DNA of 64,000 bases from assembly GCF_041320665.1 (NCBI RefSeq), contig NZ_CP166730.1:62001-126000 (forward strand), read 5' to 3'. The stretch's first letter is position 1, and every line of letters begins with the position of its first letter. The translations under genes were made by a program, and so were the position numbers. Positions 43,290-51,752 of the stretch are shown here, in pieces. This DNA is from Comamonas sp. GB3 AK4-5. Its GTDB lineage: Bacteria; Pseudomonadota; Gammaproteobacteria; Burkholderiales; Burkholderiaceae_C. The notes below the pieces were generated by a model, which was not told the origin of the DNA, searched no databases, and saw nothing but the letters and a program-made list of their open reading frames with translations.

Positions 43290-43340
43290 TTGCCCCCTCA
43301 CCCCAACCCTCTCCCCGAAGGGGCGAGGGAGCAAGGCAAG
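43290..43340. repeat. GC-rich hairpin repeat
   Basis: CCCTCTCCCC-GAA-GGGGCGAGGG, preceded by CCCCTCACCCCAAC. Sequences of this kind are widely dispersed in proteobacterial intergenic regions. It lies in the leader of the tautomerase gene. Confidence 0.55.
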
Positions 43341-43360
43341 AGGCGCAGCGCCAAGAACCG

Positions 43361-43466
43361 GCACTGCCCAAAGCCAGGGACAGCGCGCAAGAGCCGCCCC
43401 GCCGCGAAGCTGTCGCCCCCTTGTCTCCCTGTTTCAGGGGAAGGCGCCGCAGGCGACCCAGGGGGA
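43361..43466 (-). repeat. Gene-end three-stem repeat, copy 2
   Basis: Behind the stop codon of the Bug gene in the phenol cluster. Stem 1 is ACAGC (43380) with GCTGT (43409), stem 2 CCCCC with AGGGG (43436) and stem 3 CGCC-GCA-GGCG (43445-43455). Confidence 0.8.
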
Positions 43467-44447
43467 TCAGGCTTTTATTCCCAACTTGCGAATCAAGTCA
43501 CCCCAGCGCTTGTTCTCCGCGCGGATGAACTCCGCGAACTGCTGGGGCGTGTTGGCGCGCAGATTGCCCGAGATGTTGTCAAAGGCCTGTTGCACCTCGC
43601 CCGTCTTGGCCGCAGCCACCCAGGCCTCGTGGACCTTGGTGATCACGGCCTGGGGCGTGGCGGCCGGGGCCACCAGGCCAAACCAGGTCTCCACCTCAAA
43701 ACCGGGGTAGCCCGACTCGGCCACCGTGGGCACATCGGGCAAGGCCTTGGAGCGCTGGGGCGAGGTCACGGCAATGGCGCGCAGCTTGCCGGCCTTGATG
43801 TGCTGCAAGGTGGTCACCAGCGAGCTTTCCATGCTCATCATCACCGTGCCGGACAGCAGGTCGGGCACGATCTGGCTGGAGCCCTTGTAGGGCACATTGG
43901 TGAGCTGGATGCCGGCCACGGACTGCAGCAGCTCGGCGGCCAGGTGGTTGCTGGTACCGATGCCCGAGGTCGCGTAATTCACCTTGCCGGGGTGGGCCTT
44001 GGCATAGGCCACCATGCCCTTGAGGTCGGAGAACGGGGCGCCCGGGTGGACCACCAGCGCGCAAGGCGTGGTGCCCACCAGCGAGATGGGGCGCAAGTCC
44101 TTCTCCACATCAAAGGGCATGCTGCTGTAGAGGTGGGGCGCAATGGCCAGGCTGCTGATGGCCGTCAGGCCAATGGTGTAGCCGTCGGCCACGGCCTTGG
44201 CCACGGCGTCCGTGCCGATGTTGCCGCCGGCCCCCGCCTTGTTCTCCACCACAAAGGGCTGGCCCAGCTTGTTGGCCATGGCCTTGGCGGCCGCGCGCGC
44301 CATCACATCGGTGGGCCCGCCGGCCGGAAACGGCACGATCATGCGCACCGGGCGCGTGGGGTAGGCCGCCTGGGCCAGGACACGGCCCGGCAGGCCCATG
44401 CCCATGGCGGCCAGGGCCGCCGCAGCCATCCACTCTCTTCTTTGCAT
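43467..44447 (-). CDS. TTT (Bug/TctC) receptor within the phenol meta-pathway cluster
   Basis: Receptor of 326 residues with a signal peptide (REWMAAAALAAMGMG, ending at VLA). Motifs are IVPFPAGGPTDVMARA, NKAGAGGNIGTD and VPYKGSSQIVPDLLSG. It lies between the decarboxylase gene (dmpH) and the tautomerase gene (dmpI), the position where the Comamonas aph cluster has an extra gene, as I recall it, called aphJ; that identity is a guess. It may bind an aromatic acid or a pathway intermediate. No TctAB partner is present. Confidence 0.88.
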   Translation of the reverse strand: MQRREWMAAAALAAMGMGLPGRVLAQAAYPTRPVRMIVPFPAGGPTDVMARAAAKAMANKLGQPFVVENKAGAGGNIGTDAVAKAVADGYTIGLTAISSLAIAPHLYSSMPFDVEKDLRPISLVGTTPCALVVHPGAPFSDLKGMVAYAKAHPGKVNYATSGIGTSNHLAAELLQSVAGIQLTNVPYKGSSQIVPDLLSGTVMMSMESSLVTTLQHIKAGKLRAIAVTSPQRSKALPDVPTVAESGYPGFEVETWFGLVAPAATPQAVITKVHEAWVAAAKTGEVQQAFDNISGNLRANTPQQFAEFIRAENKRWGDLIRKLGIKA

Positions 44448-44480
44448 GCTTTGTCTCCGTTTTTGTTTTTAAAAAATCCT

Positions 44481-44643
44481 GCTTGGATGAATCGTTTGGA
44501 GGCGGCAACACAGCGCTTCATGCGTTGTTGCCGGCCCTTGCCGTACCAAAGTACTGTCTGCGGGCCAGCGCCTAGCCTGAAGCGCTGTCTTGCCGTTGTG
44601 GGGGAACTTCTGGTGCCCACTGGATTTCCCAAGCCCGCTCTGG
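44481..44643 (+). repeat. REP-like structured repeat, copy 2
   Basis: Homologous to 21532-21706. The outer stem here is ACAGCGCTTCA (44510) with TGAAGCGCTGT (44578), eleven perfect pairs. The inner hairpin GGCCC / GGGCC is topped by GTAC-CAAA-GTAC. It lies between the Bug gene start and the copy-3 gene-end repeat. Confidence 0.7.
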
Positions 44644-44687
44644 CTCAAATCCAAAACGCCTCCAAGCCTGGTGCGGGACCTTCAAAA

Positions 44688-44783
44688 CCGGCACAGCCCA
44701 AGGTCAGGGACAGCGAGCAAGGGCCGCCCCGCCGCGAAGCTGTCGTCCCCCTTTCAGGGGGAAGGCGCGAAGCGACTCAGGGG
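44688..44783 (-). repeat. Gene-end three-stem repeat, copy 3
   Basis: Overlaps the stop codon of the dmpH gene. Stem 1 is ACAGC (44710) with GCTGT (44739), stem 2 CCCCCT (44747) with AGGGGG (44756) and stem 3 CGC-GAA-GCG (44766-44774). Confidence 0.85.
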
Positions 44784-45568
44784 GTGAACTGAATCGAGGT
44801 ACTACCCATACCCTGCACGCGCAAACAGACATGGTCGCCAGCGGCTACGGCCACGGCCTCGGTGGCGCCGCCCGACAAAATCAGGCTGCCCGCCGGAATT
44901 TCCTGGCCACGGCGGCCCAGGTGGTTGGCCAGCATGGCAATGGCCGCTGCCGGATGGCCCAGCACCGCCGCACCCGCGCCCATGGCCACGGGCTGGCCGT
45001 TTTTCTCCAGCACCAGGCCCACGGTACGCAGGTCCACGGCATCGGGGCGCAGGGGCTGGCCGCCCACCACAAAGCGCGAGGCAGAGGTGTTGTCGGCCAC
45101 CACGCTCTTGAGGTCGAACTTGAAGTCGCGGTAGCGGCTGTCGATGACCTCGATGCCTGGCATCACAAAGTCGGTGGCGGCCAGCACGGCGCCGATATGG
45201 CAGCCCGGGCCCTTGAGCGCATGTTTGAGCACAAAGGCGATCTCGGGCTCCACCTTGGGGTGGATCAGCTCCGAGGTCTTGACCGTGCCGCCATCGGGAA
45301 CGCTGAAGTAGTCCACCAGAAAGCCGAACACCGGATCGGTGACGCCCATTTGCTTCATCTTGGCGTGCGAGGTCAGCCCGGCCTTGAGGCCCACCACGCG
45401 TGCGCCGCGTGCCAGCTTGCGCGCCAGGATGGCGGCCTGAATGGCGTAGGCGTCATCCCAATCCATGTCGGGGTGGGAGTCGGTGATCTTCAAGGTGTCG
45501 TGGGCCTGCAGCTCGCAGGTCTCCAGGTGTTCGGCCAGTTGTTCAATGGTGGAGGGGGAAAGTGCCAT
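44777..45568 (-). CDS. dmpH: 4-oxalocrotonate decarboxylase
   Basis: Metal-dependent enzyme of 263 residues that decarboxylates 2-oxo-3-hexenedioate to 2-hydroxypenta-2,4-dienoate. It matches DmpH/XylI through much of its length: ARVVGLKAGLTSHAKMKQMG (split as VVGLKAGLTS and AKMKQMGV), FGFLVDYFSVPDGG, GPGCHIGAVLAATDFV and VEVIDSRYRDFKFDL (read IEVIDSRYRDFKFDL here). It works with the hydratase DmpE in a complex in known systems. Its last two codons and stop lie inside a gene-end repeat. Confidence 0.93.
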   Translation of the reverse strand: MALSPSTIEQLAEHLETCELQAHDTLKITDSHPDMDWDDAYAIQAAILARKLARGARVVGLKAGLTSHAKMKQMGVTDPVFGFLVDYFSVPDGGTVKTSELIHPKVEPEIAFVLKHALKGPGCHIGAVLAATDFVMPGIEVIDSRYRDFKFDLKSVVADNTSASRFVVGGQPLRPDAVDLRTVGLVLEKNGQPVAMGAGAAVLGHPAAAIAMLANHLGRRGQEIPAGSLILSGGATEAVAVAAGDHVCLRVQGMGSTSIQFTP

Positions 45569-45646
45569 GTTGTGCTCCCGAATAAAGAAAAAAATGGATG
45601 TGCTGGTCGTTGGATCAGCACAGCTGGCGCTGCGCTGCGGCGGTGC

Positions 45647-47062
45647 TCATGCCGCCACCTCGGCGCTGCGGCGCAGCCATGTGCCTGTTCTGGCCTGTGG
45701 GGGCGCTGTGCTCAGCTGGGTCAGCGCAGCCTTGACCCGGTCATAGGCGGGCCGCACCTGCTGCGGTACCCGGCGGCGGACTTCGTCAAAGTCTTCGCTG
45801 CGGGCCAGGGCCAGCACCCCATCGCGTGCCTCCCGGTACGCCTGCAGGGCGGAAGCGAATTCCTGGGCTGCGACACCTGCTTGCGGGCTGCGGGCCCAGT
45901 GCGCGTCCACCAACTGGTCGATGGCGGTGATGCGTTCGACCACGGGCGCCACCTCGCTGAAGGCATCGGCATTCATCACCAGGATGTTGCAGGCGCGCAT
46001 TTCCTCTATGCAGTCCGCAAAGACATCCACGGCACGGCGCGTGGGCACCAGCTCCGATGTCTCGTGCTTGAGCTGGCCGATCAGGCCCTGCACCACGCGC
46101 AGCTGCCCGTTGCTCTGCCCCACCCATTCCACGGACTGCCGGGCCGCCGAAGACAGGGCGTCGGCGTCGCGGATCAAACGCTGGCTCAGGCCGCCCTGGG
46201 TCTGGGCAGCGGCGGCCATGTCACTGGCCGCTTCCCGCGTGCGGCTGGAGCGCTCGCGGATGTCTGCTAGCGCCTGGCCCGTGTCCTGGGTGCGTTGCAC
46301 GCTGCCCTGTATGTCCTGCAGCACGGTCTGCAAAAACTGGTCTGCCGCCGCTGTGCTGGCGGTGATGCCCAGAATCATCTGGCGGATCTGCTCCGTGGCC
46401 TCTCGTGTGCGGGCGGCGAGCTTGCGCACCTCGCCCGCAACCACCGAGAACCCGCGTCCCTGCTCACCGGCCCGCGCCGCTTCAATGGCCGCGTTCAGCG
46501 ACAGCAGATTGGTCTGCATGGCCACGTTCTGGATCATGGCGACGATGTCCTCGATGCTCTCGGTGTGCTGGCGCACTTCGCGAAAGCGCGACTCCAGTCC
46601 ATCGGCGGACTCGGCCAAGGACGCAATGCGCTGCGAGGTCTCGCGCAGCAAACCATCGCCGCGCACGGCCAGTTCGTGCATGGAGTCGACCTCGCCGCAG
46701 GTGGTGGTGGCGGATTCGGCCACCGTGTCCACGCTGCGTGCCAGCGCATCCACGCCTTCACGCAAGCCGGTCAGCGTGCCGGCCTGCTCGCGTGAGAAGG
46801 CCACCACCCGCGTGAACGAGGACATCATGCTGGCGTTGTTGACCGCCACGTCCTGCGCATGCCGGTCCACCCGGGCCAGCGCCTGGGCCACAGCGCGCGT
46901 GCGCCGCGTACGCGGGCCACCCCAGCTGGCCAGTGCGGCCAGACACAGCAGCACCAGGCCCAGCAGGGCTGCCTCACGCAACCAGGCCCATGGCACAGGC
47001 CACACAGGCCATGCCAGAGAGGCCAGGAGGAGTGCAGAAATCGCAGCAAGCACCCGTGCCAT
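45647..47062 (-). CDS. Methyl-accepting chemotaxis protein inside the meta-pathway operon
   Basis: Chemoreceptor of 471 residues. Two adjacent hydrophobic segments lie at residues about 4-24 and 31-49, leaving almost no periplasmic domain. The cytoplasmic signalling domain (residues about 75-330) has the conserved hairpin tip [20 protein letters not shown] and [20 protein letters not shown]. After it comes a helical C-terminal domain of roughly 110 residues ([20 protein letters not shown] onwards) that resembles a four-helix bundle. The ATG at 47062 lies 10 bases after the dmpG stop, so it is co-transcribed. A chemotactic role toward aromatic compounds is inferred from context. Confidence 0.9.
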   Translation of the reverse strand: MARVLAAISALLLASLAWPVWPVPWAWLREAALLGLVLLCLAALASWGGPRTRRTRAVAQALARVDRHAQDVAVNNASMMSSFTRVVAFSREQAGTLTGLREGVDALARSVDTVAESATTTCGEVDSMHELAVRGDGLLRETSQRIASLAESADGLESRFREVRQHTESIEDIVAMIQNVAMQTNLLSLNAAIEAARAGEQGRGFSVVAGEVRKLAARTREATEQIRQMILGITASTAAADQFLQTVLQDIQGSVQRTQDTGQALADIRERSSRTREAASDMAAAAQTQGGLSQRLIRDADALSSAARQSVEWVGQSNGQLRVVQGLIGQLKHETSELVPTRRAVDVFADCIEEMRACNILVMNADAFSEVAPVVERITAIDQLVDAHWARSPQAGVAAQEFASALQAYREARDGVLALARSEDFDEVRRRVPQQVRPAYDRVKAALTQLSTAPPQARTGTWLRRSAEVAA

Positions 47063-47072
47063 GGCCGTGCCT

Positions 47073-48110
47073 TCAGGCGACCTGCAGACCGCGCGCACGG
47101 GCCATGGTCAGCGCCGTGTCTTCGATCATGTCTTCCTGGCCGCCGACCATGCCGCGCCGGCCCAGTTCGACCAGCAGATCGCGTGCGGGAATGCCGTACT
47201 TCTTCTCGGCCCGCTTGGCGAACAGCAAAAAGCTGCCGTACACGCCGGCATAGCCCAGGGTCAGCGCGTCGCGGTCCACGCGGATGGGGAAGTCCATCAG
47301 CGGCACGACCAGGTCTTCGGCCACATCCTGGATCTTCCAGACATCGACGCCGGTCTGAATCCCCATGCGGTCGCATACGGCCACCAGCACTTCCATGGGC
47401 GTGTTGCCCGCCCCGGCGCCCAGGCCCGCAGCCGCAGCATCGATGCGGTTGGCGCCGGCCTCCACGGCAGCGATGGAGTTCGCCACGCCCATGGCCAGGT
47501 TGTGGTGGCCGTGAAAACCCAGCTCGGTCTCGGGCTTGAGTGCGGCGCGCACGGCGGCAATGCGTTCCTTGACCTGGTCGGGCAGCAGATAGCCTGCCGA
47601 GTCGGTCACATAGATGCAGTTGGCGCCATAGCTTTCCATGAGCTTGGCCTGCGTGACCAGGCCCTGGGCGCTGTTCATATGCGCCATCATCAAAAAGCCC
47701 ACGGTGTCCATGCCCAGCTTGCGTGCCTGGGTGATGTGCTGCTCGCTGACATCGGCCTCGGTGCAATGTGTGGCCACGCGGATGGTGGACACGCCCAGCG
47801 CATGCGCCATCTGCAGGTGGTCGACGGTGCCAATGCCGGGCAGCAGCAGAGCCGAAACCTTGGCCTGTTTCATCAGCGGGATCACGGTGGACAGGTATTC
47901 CTCGTCGCTGTGTGCGGGGAAGCCGTAGTTCACCGAGGCGCCGCCCAGGCCGTCGCCATGCGTGACCTCGATCAGTGGCACGCCGGCCGCATCCAGGCCC
48001 TGGGCCACGCTTTTCATCTGTTCCAGCGTCATCAAATGGCGCTTGGGGTGCATGCCGTCACGCAGCGTCATGTCGTGGACGGTGATCTTCTTGCCTTTGA
48101 GTGTCGTCAT
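47073..48110 (-). CDS. dmpG: 4-hydroxy-2-oxovalerate aldolase
   Basis: Manganese-dependent aldolase of 345 residues that splits 4-hydroxy-2-oxovalerate into pyruvate and acetaldehyde. It has the DmpG start [15 protein letters not shown] with R17, D18 and H21 of the active site, the metal-binding [14 protein letters not shown], and the C-terminal communication domain that contacts DmpF. The gene is 12 bases after dmpF; the two proteins form a channelling complex in known systems. Confidence 0.96.
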   Translation of the reverse strand: MTTLKGKKITVHDMTLRDGMHPKRHLMTLEQMKSVAQGLDAAGVPLIEVTHGDGLGGASVNYGFPAHSDEEYLSTVIPLMKQAKVSALLLPGIGTVDHLQMAHALGVSTIRVATHCTEADVSEQHITQARKLGMDTVGFLMMAHMNSAQGLVTQAKLMESYGANCIYVTDSAGYLLPDQVKERIAAVRAALKPETELGFHGHHNLAMGVANSIAAVEAGANRIDAAAAGLGAGAGNTPMEVLVAVCDRMGIQTGVDVWKIQDVAEDLVVPLMDFPIRVDRDALTLGYAGVYGSFLLFAKRAEKKYGIPARDLLVELGRRGMVGGQEDMIEDTALTMARARGLQVA

Positions 48111-48122
48111 GTCTTGTCTCCT

Positions 48123-49034
48123 TCAGGCGGCCACGGGAGCCAGCGTGAGCTTGCCGGCCAGCATTTGTTCGGCAAACATCTCGGCCGTGCGCGCGGCGGC
48201 GGCGGTCATGATGTCCAGATTGCCCGCGTACTTGGGCAGGTAGTCGCCCAGACCTTCGACCTCCAGGAAGACGGAGACGCGCTTGCCGTCAAACACCGGG
48301 CCGTTGACCAGGCGGTAGCCGGGCACGTATTTCTGCACCTCGGCCAGCATCTGGTGGATGGAGGCCGTGATGGCGGTCTGGTCGGGCGCGTCCTCGGTCA
48401 GGCAATGCACGGTGTCGCGCATCATCAAAGGGGGTTCGGCCGGGTTGATGACGATGATGGCCTTGCCTTTTTTGGCGCCGCCCACCTTCTCCACCGCACC
48501 TGCCGTGGTGCGCGTGAATTCGTCAATGTTCTTGCGCGTGCCCGGCCCCACGGACTTGGAGGACACGGTGGCCACGATCTCGCCATAGGCCACGGCCTGC
48601 ACGCGGCTCACCGCTGCCACCATGGGGATGGTGGCCTGGCCCCCGCAGGTGACCATGTTCACATTCATGGCGCCGCTGCCCAGGTGCTGCATGAGGTTGA
48701 CCGGGGGTACGCAGAAAGGGCCTATGGCTGCAGGTGTGAGGTCGATCATCAGTGCGCCCTGTTCGTTGACCTTGCGCGAGTTCTCGGCATGGACATAGGC
48801 GCTGGTGGCGTCGAACACGATTTGCACGCCATCGGCCTGCATATGCGGCAGCAGTCCATCCACGCCCTCGGCCGTGGTCTTGATGCCCATTTCACGCGCC
48901 CGCTTCAAACCATCGGAATCGGGGTCTATGCCCACCATCCACACCGGCTCCAGCACGGGGCTGCGCTGCAGCTTGGCCAGCAGATCGGTGCCGATATTGC
49001 CCGGCCCTATCAGCGCGCATTTGATTTTTTTCAT
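48123..49034 (-). CDS. dmpF: Acetaldehyde dehydrogenase (acylating)
   Basis: NAD- and CoA-dependent enzyme of 303 residues that converts acetaldehyde to acetyl-CoA. The nucleotide-binding start is [15 protein letters not shown] and the catalytic C130 is in [12 protein letters not shown]. It is paired with DmpG (12-base spacing). Length and motifs fit DmpF/BphJ throughout. Confidence 0.96.
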   Translation of the reverse strand: MKKIKCALIGPGNIGTDLLAKLQRSPVLEPVWMVGIDPDSDGLKRAREMGIKTTAEGVDGLLPHMQADGVQIVFDATSAYVHAENSRKVNEQGALMIDLTPAAIGPFCVPPVNLMQHLGSGAMNVNMVTCGGQATIPMVAAVSRVQAVAYGEIVATVSSKSVGPGTRKNIDEFTRTTAGAVEKVGGAKKGKAIIVINPAEPPLMMRDTVHCLTEDAPDQTAITASIHQMLAEVQKYVPGYRLVNGPVFDGKRVSVFLEVEGLGDYLPKYAGNLDIMTAAAARTAEMFAEQMLAGKLTLAPVAA

Positions 49035-49099
49035 CTCTTTTGTCTCCTCAGGAATTTCTTAGGCTGGCCAGCAGCCTCGGATACCGGCGCGCTCTAGGT

Positions 49100-49204
49100 C
49101 AGAGACGCCGAGCAAGGGCCTACGCCGGCCGCGCCGCCCCGCAGCGAGGGCATCGTCCCTCTGTCTCCCTATTTCAGGGGGAAGGCGCGAAGCGACTCAG
49201 GGGG
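49100..49204 (-). repeat. Gene-end three-stem repeat, copy 4
   Basis: Directly behind the dmpE stop. Stem 1 is ACGCC (49105) with GGCAT (49149), with one mismatch; stem 2 is weaker (CCCT with AGGG); stem 3 is CGC-GAA-GCG. A TACGCCGGCC insertion enlarges stem 1's loop. Confidence 0.75.
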
Positions 49205-49987
49205 TCATATGAACCGTACGGAACAACCGCCGATGCCGCCGATGGAAACGCGCAGGTTGTCCCCGGCCTTGACCGGCACCATGGCGGCCAGCGAGCCGGA
49301 GAGCACGACTTCGCCGGCCTCCAGTGCGATGCCGTGGGCACCCAGGGTGTTGGCCAGCCAGGCCACGGCATTGGCAGGGTGGCCCAGGGCTGCGCGGCCT
49401 GCGCCCGTGGCCACGATCTCGCCGTTTTTCTCCAGCACCATGCCGCAGGTGCCCAGATCCACATCACGCGGGTCGACCAGGCGATCGCCCAGCACAAAGA
49501 CGCCGCAGCTGGCGTTGTCGGCCACCGTGTCCTGGATCTTGATCTTCCAGTCACGGATGCGGGAGTCGACGATCTCGAAGCAGGCCACCACGCCCTCGGT
49601 GGCAGCCAGCACATCGGCAGCCGTCACGCCCGGACCTTTGAGGGTTTTCTTGAGCAAAAAGGCGATCTCTCCCTCGGCCTTGGGCTGTATCAGGCTGCTC
49701 GCCGGCACGGCCTCGCCCTCGTTGAAGACCATGCCATCGGTGAGCCAGCCAAAGTCGGGCTGAAACACGCCCAGCATGTCCATCACGGCCTTGGAGGTGA
49801 CGCCGATTTTTTTGCCCACCACGCGCTCACCGGCCTCCAGGCGACGCGCCAGCATGCGCTGCTGTATGGCGTAGGCGTCATCGATGCTGATGTCGGGATG
49901 GCGGTTGGTCAAAGGCTCGACCACCTTGCATTCGCGCAGGGCCGCATACAGCTCGTCGCCCAGGGAGTGCTGCAGTTCAGTGTTCAT
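49205..49987 (-). CDS. dmpE: 2-hydroxypenta-2,4-dienoate hydratase
   Basis: Enzyme of 260 residues that hydrates 2-hydroxypentadienoate to 4-hydroxy-2-oxovalerate. Family features are GERVVGKKIGVTSKAVMDML (split VVGKKIGVTS), FGWLTDGMVF, AEGEIAFLLKK and FEIVDSRIRDWKIKI. It is paralogous to DmpH in this cluster, with the same overall fold. Its position after dmpC fits the aphC-aphE order. Confidence 0.94.
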   Translation of the reverse strand: MNTELQHSLGDELYAALRECKVVEPLTNRHPDISIDDAYAIQQRMLARRLEAGERVVGKKIGVTSKAVMDMLGVFQPDFGWLTDGMVFNEGEAVPASSLIQPKAEGEIAFLLKKTLKGPGVTAADVLAATEGVVACFEIVDSRIRDWKIKIQDTVADNASCGVFVLGDRLVDPRDVDLGTCGMVLEKNGEIVATGAGRAALGHPANAVAWLANTLGAHGIALEAGEVVLSGSLAAMVPVKAGDNLRVSIGGIGGCSVRFI

Positions 49988-50069
49988 AGGAAAGGCTCAC
50001 AAAAAACAAAGAAGGGAAAAGTCGTGATGCTGGCAACTCAGGCCCCTGGCCAGGGCGCAGCGCTTGAAC

Positions 50070-50185
50070 CAGCGCACCCCAACTCAGAGACATCGCGCGA
50101 GGGCCGCCCCGCCCCGCCGCGCCGGTGTCGTCCCCCTCCGGCGCGTAGCGCCAGAGAGGGGGAAGCGGCGCAGCCGCTCAGGGGG
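50070..50185 (-). repeat. Gene-end three-stem repeat, copy 5
   Basis: Behind the dmpC stop. Stem 1 is ACATC (50090) with GGTGT (50124), with one G-U pair; stem 2 is CCCCCT (50132) with AGGGGG (50157), with an apical GGCGC-GTA-GCGCC hairpin; stem 3 is AGCGGC-GCA-GCCGCT (50164-50178). Confidence 0.85.
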
Positions 50186-51640
50186 TCAAAGCTTGATGCA
50201 AACGTTCTTCAGCTCGGTATAGAACTCCAGCGAATGCACGCCGCCCTCGCGGCCTATGCCCGATTGCTTGGAGCCACCAAATGGCGTGCGCAGATCGCGC
50301 AAGAACCAGCTGTTGACCCAGGACAGGCCGACCTGCATGCGCTGGGCCGTGCGGTGGGCGCGGGCCAGGTCGCGCGTCCAGATGGCGCAGGACAGGCCGT
50401 ATTCGTTGTCGTTGGCTTTGGTCAGCACCTCTTCTTCGGTATCGAAGGGGGCGATATGGCAGCAGGGGCCGAAGATCTCTTCCTTGATGACGCGTGCCGT
50501 CTCGGGCAGGCCCGTCCAGATCGTGGGCTGCACCCAGGCACCGCCCGCATGCTGGGCGCCCATATCGGGCACGCCGCCACCCGTGACCACGGTGGCGCCT
50601 TCTTCCACTGCCAGCTGGTAATACGACAGCACCTTGGCCTGGTGTTCCTTGCTGATCAGCGGGCCCAGCTTGGTGTCGGCGTCTTCGGGCAGGCCGATCT
50701 TCCAGCCCTCGACCTGCTTTTTCAGCTCGGCCACAAAGCGCTCGTAGAGGGGGCGTTCCACATAGACGCGCTCCGTGCCCAGGCAGACCTGGCCGCTGTT
50801 GACAAAGGCCGAGCGCAACGTGCCTTCGATGGCGGCATCGAAGTCGCAATCGGCAAAGACAATGGCGGCGTTCTTGCCCCCCATCTCCAGGCTCACGGGG
50901 CGTGCGCCCTTGGCCGCCGCCTTCATGATGGCTTCACCCGTGCGCGTCTCTCCGGTGAAGGTGATGGCATCCACGCCGGGGTGGCTGGTGACGAACTCAC
51001 CCGCCGAGCCCGGGCCAAAGCCATGGACCACGTTGTACACACCGGGCGGAATGCCGGCCTCGTTCATCACTTCACCCAGCAGGGCTGCGGTCTGTGGCGA
51101 TTCTTCCGATGGCTTGACCACCACGGTGTTGCCGCAGGCCAGGGCCGGGCCTACCTTCCATGTCATCAGCAGCAGGGGCAGGTTCCAGGGGCAGATCACC
51201 CCGACCACGCCCACGGGGCCGCGATGGCCGTAGTTGATGGCACCGCGCCCATCGGGGGTGGCCATCTCGAAGAACTCCGTGGGCACGTTCTTGACCACGT
51301 CGGCAAAGATCTTGAAGTTGGCCGCGCCGCGCGGGATGTCGATATGGCTGGCCACGCTGCGCGGCTTGCCCGTGTCCGCGCATTCGGCGGCCAGGAATTC
51401 CTCGAAGCGGCGGTTGATGCCATCGGCCACGGCATAGAGCTTTTCCACGCGTTCGGCCACGCTCATGCGGCCCCAGGGGCCGTTCAATGCGGCGCGCGCG
51501 GCGGCCACGGCGGCATCGACTTCGCTGCGGCCGGCCTCATGCACCTTGGCAATGACCTGGCCCGTGAGCGGAGAGTGCTTGTCGAAGCTGCGCCCCGTGG
51601 CCACGTAGGCGCCGTTGATGAAGTTCTGGATGTCTTTCAT
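50186..51640 (-). CDS. dmpC: 2-hydroxymuconic semialdehyde dehydrogenase
   Basis: NAD-dependent aldehyde dehydrogenase of 484 residues that opens the oxidative branch of the meta pathway by converting 2-hydroxymuconic semialdehyde to 2-hydroxymuconate. Motifs are GVICPWNLPLLLMTWK, the catalytic Glu in LEMGGKNAAIVF and the catalytic Cys in NSGQVCLGTER. The ATG at 51640 has AGGAAAG upstream; the open frame extends far upstream into the LysR gene on the other strand but that part is not coding. First gene of the lower-pathway operon. Confidence 0.95.
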   Translation of the reverse strand: MKDIQNFINGAYVATGRSFDKHSPLTGQVIAKVHEAGRSEVDAAVAAARAALNGPWGRMSVAERVEKLYAVADGINRRFEEFLAAECADTGKPRSVASHIDIPRGAANFKIFADVVKNVPTEFFEMATPDGRGAINYGHRGPVGVVGVICPWNLPLLLMTWKVGPALACGNTVVVKPSEESPQTAALLGEVMNEAGIPPGVYNVVHGFGPGSAGEFVTSHPGVDAITFTGETRTGEAIMKAAAKGARPVSLEMGGKNAAIVFADCDFDAAIEGTLRSAFVNSGQVCLGTERVYVERPLYERFVAELKKQVEGWKIGLPEDADTKLGPLISKEHQAKVLSYYQLAVEEGATVVTGGGVPDMGAQHAGGAWVQPTIWTGLPETARVIKEEIFGPCCHIAPFDTEEEVLTKANDNEYGLSCAIWTRDLARAHRTAQRMQVGLSWVNSWFLRDLRTPFGGSKQSGIGREGGVHSLEFYTELKNVCIKL

Positions 51641-51723
51641 GGTTTCTTTCCTGTCACGCATGCTTTTGCAGCAACGATAAATACGGTGTTCAATACTGTC
51701 CAATACTGAATTTTCTAAAATCA

Positions 51724-51738
51724 ATACCTGCAAGGTAT
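51724..51738. promoter_or_regulatory. BenM/CatM-type LysR site (ATAC-N7-GTAT)
   Basis: ATAC-CTGCAAG-GTAT, 15 bases before the LysR start codon. It matches the ATAC-N7-GTAT consensus of BenM and CatM. The next 60 bases toward dmpC hold the tandem repeats CAATACTG-TC-CAATACTG (near 51697-51714), which could be secondary half-sites. Confidence 0.65.
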
Positions 51739-51752
51739 GAAGGAGCCGCCCC

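Noticed and set aside
44688..44783. Gene-end repeats read as ordinary rho-independent terminators
   Set aside because: The CCCCCT/AGGGGG stem is strong, but no T-run follows it in the direction of transcription, and two more stems are conserved. A terminator role is possible but not shown.
45921..49097. A 3.2-kb open frame on the plus strand opposite the chemoreceptor, dmpG and dmpF
   Set aside because: Same reason: it is antisense to three well-identified enzymes, with low-complexity His/Gly/Ala translation and no motif.
49040..51709. A long plus-strand frame opposite dmpE and dmpC
   Set aside because: It crosses a structured intergenic repeat and mirrors two known enzymes; not coding.
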